64,000 bases of DNA from a virus: positions 1-64,000 of IMG/VR virus record IMGVR_UViG_3300042691_029205. One strand, given 5' to 3'. Shown here piece after piece: positions 49,861 to 56,772 of this stretch. The translations under genes and the position numbers were made by a program. The stretch's first letter is position 1. Every line of letters starts with the position of its first letter. The notes under the pieces were generated by a model, which saw only the letters and a list, made by a program, of their open reading frames with translations, did no database searches and was not told where the DNA came from.

Positions 49861-50214
49861 ATGGCAATGTCTGATGTTAATATTAATGTTATTATGGGTA
49901 ATTTAACTCACGACCCTAAATTGAGTTATACTCCTGGTAACACACCATTTTGCAATGCACAAATCGCAAGTAATTGGAACAAAGGCCCGAAACCTGCTGT
50001 ATTGTTTCAGGAAATTCGGCTTTACGGGACTACTGCTGAGTTGCTGGTCAAAGAAGGCTATAAAGGTAAGAAAATTCAAGTTACAGGCCACTTAGAAACT
50101 AAGTCGTTTGAAGAAGACGACGGTAAAAAGTTATCGAAAAACGTATTATATGTAGAAGACCTCAAGTTTATAGGTGGTCCTGCTGAGAAGCAAGACTATG
50201 ACTCAGTTAATTAA
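49861..50214 (+). CDS. second single-stranded DNA-binding protein, SSB-2 (117 aa)
   Basis: VNINVIMGNLTHDPKLSYTPGN, FQEIRLYGTTAELLVKEGYKGKKIQVTGHLETKSF (in part: KGKKIQVTGHLETKSF) and VLYVEDLKFIGG follow the SSB OB fold. It lacks the acidic DDxxPF-type tip, ending EKQDYDSVN. It could form mixed complexes with SSB-1 or protect a different DNA. Confidence 0.85.
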   Translation: MAMSDVNINVIMGNLTHDPKLSYTPGNTPFCNAQIASNWNKGPKPAVLFQEIRLYGTTAELLVKEGYKGKKIQVTGHLETKSFEEDDGKKLSKNVLYVEDLKFIGGPAEKQDYDSVN

Positions 50215-50512
50215 ACTCCTGATCTTTATTTTTCGGTTTAAAAATTATATGGATGAAACACCAGTAGATAATCCAGAACAGCCCACAAAAAAACCCAAAA
50301 AACCCAAAAAGGCTAATAGTACACAACTACGAGCTTGGTGGGATAAGCATAAAAATAAGCTATATATTGTTGCGGCTATTCTTGGTGCTATTGGTGTATC
50401 GAACGCAGATCGTTTAGATATTGTCTATATTCTAGAGTCGGCCTTAACTGTTCCCGAAAGACTTGACAATCTCGAAGAACGTGTTAAAATACTAGAAGAG
50501 AAAACAAAGTAA
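50198..50512 (+). CDS. membrane protein with Pro/Lys linker and coiled coil (104 aa)
   Basis: A hydrophobic N-terminus (LIKLLIFIFRF), a Lys/Pro-rich linker (TKKPKKPKKAN), a second hydrophobic segment (LYIVAAILGAIGV) and a C-terminal coiled coil (LDNLEERVKILEEK). The ATG overlaps the end of SSB-2. It has the look of a small envelope protein; function unknown. A promoter for the tRNA region lies within its last part. Confidence 0.6.
   Translation: MTQLIKLLIFIFRFKNYMDETPVDNPEQPTKKPKKPKKANSTQLRAWWDKHKNKLYIVAAILGAIGVSNADRLDIVYILESALTVPERLDNLEERVKILEEKTK
50463..50490 (+). promoter_or_regulatory. promoter of the tRNA region
   Basis: TTGACA, 16-base spacer, TAAAAT near the end of the membrane-protein gene, about 130 bases before the first tRNA-like element. 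Confidence 0.7.
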
Positions 50513-50518
50513 TTTACT

Positions 50519-50617
50519 AGTAACAACGTCATTCCATCGTTGTAAAACTCATGGAGTCCACCAGGGACAAAAAGCTGGTAGTCTAAAACTCCGTAAATAA
50601 GACTTTAAAAGTGGACG
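50519..50617 (+). ncRNA. structured RNA leading the tRNA cluster
   Basis: A hairpin ACAACG-TCATTCCAT-CGTTGT is followed by a branched element closed by GTCCAC (50556-50561) and GTGGAC (50611-50616), with inner arms CCAG/CTGG and AGTCT/AGACT. The outline recalls a decayed tRNA without a T arm. Confidence 0.4.
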
Positions 50618-50619
50618 GT

Positions 50620-50690
50620 AGGACTTTAGTGTTAATGGTAGCACAACGCCATTAATAAGGCGTAAGATCGGTTCGATTCCGAATGTCTGT
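50620..50690 (+). tRNA. atypical tRNA-like gene with 8-nt anticodon loop
   Basis: D arm GTGT-TAATGGTA-GCAC, anticodon stem ACGCC/GGCGT with the loop ATTAATAA (8 nt instead of 7), T arm TCGG-TTCGATT-CCGA, acceptor AGGACTT/ATGTCTG with a mismatch at position 1, a G:T at 2 and a T:T at 6. Anticodon AAT (Ile) fits best with T33 and A37; TAA is the alternative. No CCA is encoded. Confidence 0.5.
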
Positions 50691-50827
50691 TTACAGTACC
50701 AGCTATCCCTCTAGGTGTATTATGACTAGTCGCACCAATGGAAATAATGGGCTGGTCAATGGAGGTTAGATCATTCCTCAAAAATGACCTGTTTGTGGTG
50801 ATGTTCAGTAAAAACTTCACTTAATAC
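50691..50827 (+). ncRNA. spacer RNA between tRNA genes
   Basis: No gene seen. Foldable: GGTCA...TGACC enclosing GAGG/CCTC, and GTGA...TCAC just before the Met tRNA. Confidence 0.35.
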
Positions 50828-50900
50828 TGCGAGTGGAGGGTGTGGTCATCCAAGGTGTCTCATAAGCACCAAAAATGTAGTTCGATTCTACAATTCGCAA
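50828..50900 (+). tRNA. tRNA-Met (CAT)
   Basis: Acceptor TGCGAGT/ATTCGCA (7 pairs, one G:T), D arm GGA/TCC, anticodon arm GGTGT-CTCATAA-GCACC with anticodon CAT, T arm TGTAG-TTCGATT-CTACA (5 perfect pairs), discriminator A. CCA is not encoded. It could also be the Ile tRNA whose C34 becomes lysidine. The D stem is weak and position 8 is G. Confidence 0.82.
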
Positions 50901-50904
50901 CTAA

Positions 50905-50977
50905 GCGTCTATAGTGTTCAACGGCAGCATGTTAGTCTTCCAAACTAAAAGTTTCAGTTCAAATCTGAATAGACGCT
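50905..50977 (+). tRNA. tRNA-Gly (TCC)
   Basis: Acceptor GCGTCTA/TAGACGC (7 perfect pairs), D arm GTGT/GCAT with TTCAACGGCA loop, anticodon arm TTAGT-CTTCCAA-ACTAA with anticodon TCC, T arm TTCAG-TTCAAAT-CTGAA, discriminator T. CCA is not encoded. It lies four bases after the Met tRNA. It would read GGA and GGG codons, and GGA/GGT are frequent in these AT-rich genes. Confidence 0.92.
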
Positions 50978-51002
50978 CTGTTTTAAATTAAAGGAGAATA
51001 AA

Positions 51003-51602
51003 GTGGATTATAAGTCAAATATTGATAAAAACAAAGAACGAATTTACGAAGCAATTTCTAATATTGATCCAACTTATGCTATTAAAGTTTTAGCGGACAC
51101 ATTATTTAGAAATTATCCACAGTTTGAAATTTGGACCGGCTCTGGTTCCTATAATTCTCATCATTATGGAAAAGGTGGCTTATTACAACATACTAGAGAG
51201 GTTCTAGAACTATGTATTCAAAATTATGGGTATTTAACTTCAGACGAACCAATTAATAATTTTCACGATCTAAAAATACTTGTTCTTGGTGCTCTATATC
51301 ATGACGTTGGTAAGATTTGGGATTATGGGCCAAAAGATGGTGGTTTAAATTGGGAAAATACAAACCATAAAAAAGAAATTCATCATGTTCCTCGATCATA
51401 TCTAGAGTGGAACAGGGTGGCTACAGAACTTAGTTTATCCGAAGAAGTAACCGATGAGGTTTCTCATTTAATACTATCTCATCATGGTTGTAAAGAATGG
51501 GGTTCGCCAGTAGAGCCACGTAATAAATTAGCATGGATATTACATCTTTCTGATAATATGTCGGCTAAATTCAACTGTCCAATTCACATACCACAAAAAT
51601 AA
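51003..51602 (+). CDS. HD-domain phosphohydrolase (199 aa)
   Basis: HHYGKGGLLQHT (His 63), LGALYHDVGKIWD (HD at 100-101), a later HHVPR and ILSHHGCKEWGSPVEPRN...LHLSDNMSAK (final Asp near 188) give the full metal set of HD hydrolases. The HHG..EWGSP wording is as in YhaM-type nucleases, while phage dATP triphosphohydrolases such as DatZ have the same fold. Together with MazG and the PurA/PurZ-type enzyme it raises the question of an altered purine in this DNA. Start is GTG behind AAGGAG. Confidence 0.8.
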   Translation: MDYKSNIDKNKERIYEAISNIDPTYAIKVLADTLFRNYPQFEIWTGSGSYNSHHYGKGGLLQHTREVLELCIQNYGYLTSDEPINNFHDLKILVLGALYHDVGKIWDYGPKDGGLNWENTNHKKEIHHVPRSYLEWNRVATELSLSEEVTDEVSHLILSHHGCKEWGSPVEPRNKLAWILHLSDNMSAKFNCPIHIPQK

Positions 51603-51620
51603 GTTCTACAGCGTTTAAGT

Positions 51621-52715
51621 ATGAAAATTATTATAACGGCCCCAATTAACAATACCGGCATTGGCATTATGAACAAGGAAATTGTTCTAGCAATGTCTAA
51701 AATTCCATCAGTTGACTTATCTTATGTGCCGGTTGGTAATATAGAGGGTCTGGATAATAAAGAACAAGCAGAAACAATACAGAATTTACTACTTTGGAAT
51801 AAAGAGTATGATAAATCCGCTATTAGTCTAGTAATAAATCAACCTGCCACATCTATCGGTCATACAACTGCTAAACGTGCTCTGTTTACAGTATTCGAGC
51901 TAGATAATTTTACAACTAGAGAAAAAGTCTGTCTATCTTCTCAAGATGTAATAATTACACCTTCTCAATGGGGAGTTGATATTCTTAAATCCAGAGGCTA
52001 TAATAATTCGACCAAGGCTCCTTTAGGTGTCAACTATACGATTTTTAATCCAGCCGTAAAGCCTTCTCCACGCAACACTTACAGAGATTCGCAGGAAAAA
52101 TTCATAGTATATTTTGCGGGCAAACTAGAGAAACGCAAAGGGATTGATGTGGCTCTTAGGGCTTTTAATTATGCTTTTAGCGGTAAAGACAATGTGGAAT
52201 TTTGGCTATCTTGTCATAATATGTTTATGTCTGATAGTGATTATCAGGCGGCTATTAAACGAGAAATTTTAAATCCGGCAGTAAATAAATTGTGGTATAA
52301 GACAAAGGTTTTACCGCGAGTTCAAACTCAAAAAGATTTAGCGGAGATAATGAGCCAAACAAACTGCGGGCTATTCTGTTCGCGTGCAGAGGGTTGGGGA
52401 CTAGAATCAGCCGAAATGATCTCTATGAATAAGCCATGTATAATAACAAATTACTCTGCTCACACTGAGTATAACGACTATTTTTATAGAATACCAGTTA
52501 AGTTTACCGAACCGGCCAATGATGGGGTTTGGTTTCATGGTCATGGTAATTGGGCAACACTTGATGAAGAAGTCTGCCTAGACGCGGCTAGGGCACTTAA
52601 AAACCTATATCATGGTACTAAATTAGATGTTGATTACAGCCAATTTACAGAACAATATACATGGTATAATACTTGTCAGCATATTTTAAAAGCATTGGAA
52701 GTTGCTTATGGATGA
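51621..52715 (+). CDS. GT-B glycosyltransferase (GT4-like, 364 aa)
   Basis: N-terminal half MKIIITAPINNTGIGIMNKE; second half EKFIVYFAGKLEKRKGIDVALRAF (in part), VLPRVQTQKDLAEIMSQTN and the donor-site CSRAEGWGLESAEMISMNKP (E...GL..EA.A pattern). It would transfer a sugar from a nucleotide donor. A divergent GC-rich box (ACAGCGTTTAAGT) abuts the ATG in place of a Shine-Dalgarno sequence. Confidence 0.82.
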   Translation: MKIIITAPINNTGIGIMNKEIVLAMSKIPSVDLSYVPVGNIEGLDNKEQAETIQNLLLWNKEYDKSAISLVINQPATSIGHTTAKRALFTVFELDNFTTREKVCLSSQDVIITPSQWGVDILKSRGYNNSTKAPLGVNYTIFNPAVKPSPRNTYRDSQEKFIVYFAGKLEKRKGIDVALRAFNYAFSGKDNVEFWLSCHNMFMSDSDYQAAIKREILNPAVNKLWYKTKVLPRVQTQKDLAEIMSQTNCGLFCSRAEGWGLESAEMISMNKPCIITNYSAHTEYNDYFYRIPVKFTEPANDGVWFHGHGNWATLDEEVCLDAARALKNLYHGTKLDVDYSQFTEQYTWYNTCQHILKALEVAYG

Positions 52716-53625
52716 TACGCTTTATATAATTACCCCAATTTTTAATTCTTGGAGATATAAATCTCGATACAAGCTCTATAAAGACTTCGAGACTTATATT
52801 AAAAAACACGACAATGTTCGCCTGATTACTATTGAGGCGGCTTTTGGAGATAGGCCGTGGGAAGTTACTTCTCCAGACGACAAAGACGATATACAACTTA
52901 GAACCTCTACTGAATTGTGGCACAAAGAAAGAATGATTAACCTAGCGGTAAATAGATTGCCGCAAGGGTGGAAGTATGCCGGTTATCTTGACAGTGATTT
53001 AGTTTTCAGCAGACCAGACTGGAATACCGAGATTGTTCAGCGGCTACAACATTATTCTTTTGTGCAGCCTTTTAGTCAGTCTATTAATTTGAGTCCAAGT
53101 TATGAAGTAATAGGCACAACAAGAGAATCTTTTTTCTCTGCTTATTTAAACAACACATTAGACTCACAGCTTGAATATGGTAAGTTGCCACACCCAGGAT
53201 TCGGCCTATTTTGGACAAAAGAGGCATTTAATGCAGTTGGCGGCTTATTAGACACCCCTATTTTGGGGAGTTCTGATCTCCATATGCTTGCTTCATTAAT
53301 AGGATTAGGTGAAACTAAATTACCACAAGGTATTAGTAATGGTTATAAAGAACAATTATTAATGTGGCAAAACAGATGTGAAAATTTAATTCGTAGAAAT
53401 ATTGGTATAGTACCTGGGTTGATTTTACATCAATGGCATGGAGCTAGAAAAGATCGAAGATATGGAGAACGCTGGAAAATATTAGTGGACAATCAATATG
53501 ATCCAGAGTTTGATATAAAATTAGACTGGCAAGGATTATATCAATGGAGTGGAAATAAACCACAATTACAATATGATGTGCGAAATTACTTCGCGAGCAG
53601 GCATGAAGATAGTATAGACCTATAG
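52708..53625 (+). CDS. GT-A glycosyltransferase-like protein (305 aa)
   Basis: ELWHKERMINLAVNRLP, YAGYLDSDLVFSRPDW (DxD) and HPGFGLFWTKEAFNAVGG, then ILGSSDLHML and ILHQWHG, match GT2-like GT-A enzymes seen in phages. The ATG at 52708 overlaps the upstream gene and follows GGAAG. With the GT-B gene it forms a two-step sugar-transfer pair; the acceptor may be phage DNA or the host surface. Confidence 0.75.
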   Translation: MDDTLYIITPIFNSWRYKSRYKLYKDFETYIKKHDNVRLITIEAAFGDRPWEVTSPDDKDDIQLRTSTELWHKERMINLAVNRLPQGWKYAGYLDSDLVFSRPDWNTEIVQRLQHYSFVQPFSQSINLSPSYEVIGTTRESFFSAYLNNTLDSQLEYGKLPHPGFGLFWTKEAFNAVGGLLDTPILGSSDLHMLASLIGLGETKLPQGISNGYKEQLLMWQNRCENLIRRNIGIVPGLILHQWHGARKDRRYGERWKILVDNQYDPEFDIKLDWQGLYQWSGNKPQLQYDVRNYFASRHEDSIDL

Positions 53626-53635
53626 GAATAAATTT

Positions 53636-54049
53636 ATGTGGACTAATGGAAATCCAACTTCTACCGGCCTTTATGTAATTGAATGGTGTAATGGTTGTAC
53701 ATGGCCAGAAGTATATCTTGTTGTAAAATGTAAAGATGGTAATTTATACCTATCTACTCATCAATATAGAGAAAATCGTAAGCCTTATCCATTATCAAGA
53801 TCAGCTATTAAAAGACATTATAAAATTGAGCAACCAGATGGGGATGGTATGAATATTAATTTCCATACTAAAGATTTTGATCCTGAAATTTGTGCTATTA
53901 GTGACCCAGATGGTAAAAAATTTAGATGGCTAAATTATTATCCCGAAGAACATAATAGAAAGCCTCTAGATGCTTATGAGAATGAATCATTAACAGAGTT
54001 TATGAAGAGATTATCAGAATCATTACCACCTATAGAGTATCTAGAATAA
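53636..54049 (+). CDS. hypothetical protein (137 aa)
   Basis: Begins MWTNGNPTSTGLYVIEW, the W..G.P...G.Y...... pattern of small phage proteins with a DUF551-like fold; the rest is not recognised. AGGAA precedes the ATG. Confidence 0.6.
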   Translation: MWTNGNPTSTGLYVIEWCNGCTWPEVYLVVKCKDGNLYLSTHQYRENRKPYPLSRSAIKRHYKIEQPDGDGMNINFHTKDFDPEICAISDPDGKKFRWLNYYPEEHNRKPLDAYENESLTEFMKRLSESLPPIEYLE

Positions 54050-54061
54050 GGAAATAAAAGA

Positions 54062-54802
54062 ATGGGAAACCTAAATAAAGACGATGAATTTACAGTTGGT
54101 AAATTACCACCATATGTAACTGGTAAATTAGTAGAATCAAACATACCTAATAAAAACGATGATATATTTCCAATGACAGTCTCTTCTACATATGTGATGC
54201 CTAGTAAAACTAGCGATTTTGGAGCGGTGGTACAACCATTAGAAAAAACTGGTATATATGAATATGACTCTATCCAAAAAAAAGATGGAACTATAAATTT
54301 GCAGGATTACGTTCAAACATTATACTTTCCGCCAAAAATTCTTTTAATGTGTAAAAAGATACATCCAGACACTAAAATTCCTACAAAGAACAACTTAGAT
54401 GATGCCGCTTTTGATTTATCCTGTGTGGCAGATGAAACCTTTACTAAAAAACCAGACGATGACTGTTTAAGTTATATACTCGCTCCTGGCGAACGCAAGG
54501 TATTTAAAACCGGCCTAGTAATTTCAAGTCCAAGGGGCTATTTCTGTCAATATACTGGTAGATCAGGATTGGCCGCTAAAAAAGGGGTAGATTTTATGGC
54601 AGGAACTATAGATTCTGCCACATATCGCGGGGAATGGGGCGTAGTATTAATTAATCATGGAGACACTCCGGTAAAAATTAATGCTGGCGACCGTATAGTA
54701 CAATTTATTGTTCTACCTATACCAGATATTGCTATAGTTGAAGTGTCGGAATTAGATGAAACAAATCGCGGTACGAAAGGTTGGGGAAGTAGTGGAACCT
54801 AA
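54062..54802 (+). CDS. dut: dUTPase (dUTP diphosphatase) with N-terminal extension (246 aa)
   Basis: The five trimeric-dUTPase motifs are present from residue about 95: NLDDAAFDLS, YTGRSGLAAKKGV, GTIDSATYRGEWGV, GDRIVQFI and RGTKGWGSSGT. It hydrolyses dUTP to dUMP, giving substrate to thymidylate synthase (58346) and keeping uracil out of DNA. The extra 95 residues at the N-terminus are not recognised and could bind a partner. AAGGA precedes the ATG. Confidence 0.93.
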   Translation: MGNLNKDDEFTVGKLPPYVTGKLVESNIPNKNDDIFPMTVSSTYVMPSKTSDFGAVVQPLEKTGIYEYDSIQKKDGTINLQDYVQTLYFPPKILLMCKKIHPDTKIPTKNNLDDAAFDLSCVADETFTKKPDDDCLSYILAPGERKVFKTGLVISSPRGYFCQYTGRSGLAAKKGVDFMAGTIDSATYRGEWGVVLINHGDTPVKINAGDRIVQFIVLPIPDIAIVEVSELDETNRGTKGWGSSGT

Positions 54803-55013
54803 AACACCAAGAATTATATATAATGTTAAGCCATTTCCAGTTCCAGATAGTGTTATTTTAGATGTTGATAATGCTAATAGTGGAAATAGACCTTTCCAGA
54901 AATCTCCCATTGTTCCACTAAAGGACTTATCAATCGAAACATTACATTTATTATGTGATGATTTCAAGCGTTCTGTATTTAAAAAAGCCGGTAAAATTGA
55001 TCCAAAGGGATAA
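54792..55013 (+). CDS. hypothetical protein (73 aa)
   Basis: Starts probably at GTG 54792 with GGGGA upstream; the frame is open further up inside the dUTPase gene. The product has KTPRIIYNVKPFPVPDSV and a helical end. Not recognised. Confidence 0.55.
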   Translation: MEPKTPRIIYNVKPFPVPDSVILDVDNANSGNRPFQKSPIVPLKDLSIETLHLLCDDFKRSVFKKAGKIDPKG

Positions 55014-55019
55014 AGCATC

Positions 55020-55214
55020 ATGTATATAGATTTATGTATTGCGATAATTATTACAATTGCACTTGGTTGCAATGTAGTCTTTGCACCACAAAAATATGGT
55101 TGGATGAGTGGCTTTGTTGAATTTTTATATTTTTCATTTTTTGTGCCAATTACTTGGCTCATCTTTTTCATCGAACGCTACTTATTTTTACTTTACTCTA
55201 TAAATGTCGATTAA
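55020..55214 (+). CDS. small membrane protein (64 aa)
   Basis: Two hydrophobic helices (about 3-22 and 33-60). AAAGGGA precedes the ATG. Last gene before box copy 9. Confidence 0.6.
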   Translation: MYIDLCIAIIITIALGCNVVFAPQKYGWMSGFVEFLYFSFFVPITWLIFFIERYLFLLYSINVD

Positions 55215-55248
55215 ATAGCTTGTTACACTATAACACAGTAAAAAATCA

Positions 55249-55267
55249 AGCTCACCGACGTTTGAGG
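55249..55267 (+). repeat. 19-bp GC-rich box, copy 9 (divergent)
   Basis: AGCTCACCGACGTTTGAGG, about four or five changes from the others, two bases before the TTGACT of a promoter. Confidence 0.6.
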
Positions 55268-55269
55268 TC

Positions 55270-55297
55270 TTGACTTTTCTGTTTTCCAGGTTATAAT
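55270..55297 (+). promoter_or_regulatory. sigma-70-type promoter
   Basis: TTGACT, 16-base spacer, TATAAT; drives the gene at 55340. Confidence 0.8.
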
Positions 55298-55339
55298 AAC
55301 ACAGAGAACCAAATTCACAATTTTTACAAAGGAAAGATC

Positions 55340-55591
55340 ATGCCCGCTAAAATTAACTGGAACAACCAAAACACACCACAAACTTTAAATTTTGATCAAT
55401 TGTCTTATGGTGATTGTTATAAGGTTGCCACTTCTCGCTCTAAAGGTGCGGTTTATATGAAAACCGAAGGTGGACACCAAGATTATGCTTTAGAATTAGC
55501 TACAGGTAAGTTATTCCCACCACAACTAAGTCCACTATCGTTAGTTGAAGTCGAAATTAATATTCAGGCGGATAAACCAACTATTTACTAA
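55340..55591 (+). CDS. hypothetical protein (83 aa)
   Basis: Contains LSYGDCYKVATSRSKGAVYMKTEGG, a beta-rich pattern seen in small phage proteins of unknown function. It has its own box-promoter unit and is followed by hairpin copy E, as are the genes at 10117 and 13031. Confidence 0.65.
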   Translation: MPAKINWNNQNTPQTLNFDQLSYGDCYKVATSRSKGAVYMKTEGGHQDYALELATGKLFPPQLSPLSLVEVEINIQADKPTIY

Positions 55592-55615
55592 TAGGGGATT
55601 CTCCCCTATGACCCC
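55591..55615 (+). other. post-stop hairpin element, copy E
   Basis: ATAGGGG-ATTCT-CCCCTAT is a perfect 7-bp hairpin beginning at the stop codon; a third arm GACCCC follows. No T-run. Confidence 0.7.
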
Positions 55616-55626
55616 TAGAGTTATAT

Positions 55627-55836
55627 ATGAACGCAGATCAATCAACTCAATATCTACCATTAAGTTTTAAAACAAATAGAGATATTCCATATTGTATTTC
55701 TTATATAAATTATATAAGGATATGTGAAAAATATTTTAAGGACAATAATACATCGATTGAAGATATTATAGCTTATTATCAAGACGAAGGATTAATAAGA
55801 AATGATAAAGATGATGTTTTCTTCTTAGAAAGATAA
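55627..55836 (+). CDS. hypothetical protein (69 aa)
   Basis: Small, with FKTNRDIPYCISYINYIR and an acidic helix. Not recognised. Lies just behind hairpin copy E. Confidence 0.55.
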   Translation: MNADQSTQYLPLSFKTNRDIPYCISYINYIRICEKYFKDNNTSIEDIIAYYQDEGLIRNDKDDVFFLER

Positions 55837-55839
55837 AAT

Positions 55840-56040
55840 ATGCCTGTTTATGGACCAGATTATAACAAACATAGAGCAGATGAAGATGGTAAGGAATTAT
55901 ATAATATTATAGTCCAAAGATTTAGAGTTATGCAAGCTACAGATTATTTTACACTAGAAATCTGTAGAGACGAACTTAAAAGAGAATGTATCAGGTTGAT
56001 GCATTTATTTCACAAATATGATTCTTATGAGAATTTTTAA
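55840..56040 (+). CDS. hypothetical protein (66 aa)
   Basis: Small helical protein (ELYNIIVQRFRVMQATDYF). Not recognised; starts four bases after the previous stop. Confidence 0.55.
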   Translation: MPVYGPDYNKHRADEDGKELYNIIVQRFRVMQATDYFTLEICRDELKRECIRLMHLFHKYDSYENF

Positions 56041-56080
56041 CTTAGCAGGATTTTATAAATGAATACTGGAATAAATAAAG

Positions 56081-56758
56081 ATGACTAAAATTCGTTTAGT
56101 TTCTGATTGCCACGGTAAATACGACCGTCTTCTTCCTCTTTTAGATTCTAATCAGGCGGATTATGTCATACAGCTTGGCGACATGGGGTATGATTACTCA
56201 TTTTTAAATTCTATTCCAAGTGACTACCTAAGAGTCTTAAGAGGCAATCACGACCATCATATCAATTATAAGCAGTATAATCATTTCCTTCCAGACTACG
56301 GCTATCATACACTAGGGAACTTCAACTTCTTTAATGTCTGTGGTGCTTTCTCTATTGATTGGAAAATCCGAGAGAAATACTATTTTTCCGGTAAATGGCC
56401 TCAAACTTGGTTTCCAGAGGAAGAACTATCGGTTTCGCAGCTAGAAAAAGCAGTAGAATTATATTCGTCTATTAAGCCGCAGGTAGTCCTTACACACGAA
56501 GCTCCACGTAGTATAGCTAATATTATAGGTAATCCTAATATTCTTAAAGATTTCGGTTACGACCCTCATACATTTACTACTAGAACAAGTGAGGCTCTAG
56601 AATGTATGTTTGAAATACACAAACCTAAATTATGGCATTTCGCTCATTACCACCATAACTTTGATATAACTATTGATGGTACAAGATTTATTTGTAAGAG
56701 AGAATTGGGATTTACAGACCTAACAGTAGATAATGAAGGGAATATCAATGTTCACTAA
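56081..56758 (+). CDS. calcineurin-like metallophosphoesterase (225 aa)
   Basis: VSDCHGKYDRL, IQLGDMGYD, LRGNHDHH, VLTHEAPRS and FAHYHHNF give the complete two-metal set (DxH, GD, GNHD, H, HxH). Possible substrates are nucleotides, cyclic nucleotides or phosphoproteins. This copy is intact, unlike the one at 38384. Confidence 0.85.
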   Translation: MTKIRLVSDCHGKYDRLLPLLDSNQADYVIQLGDMGYDYSFLNSIPSDYLRVLRGNHDHHINYKQYNHFLPDYGYHTLGNFNFFNVCGAFSIDWKIREKYYFSGKWPQTWFPEEELSVSQLEKAVELYSSIKPQVVLTHEAPRSIANIIGNPNILKDFGYDPHTFTTRTSEALECMFEIHKPKLWHFAHYHHNFDITIDGTRFICKRELGFTDLTVDNEGNINVH

Positions 56759-56772
56759 TAAGGTAACTCAAA

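Noticed and set aside
54752-55171. Minus-strand frame of 139 codons opposite the dUTPase end and small membrane gene
   Set aside because: It lies antisense to two well-supported genes and its composition is that of a shadow frame.
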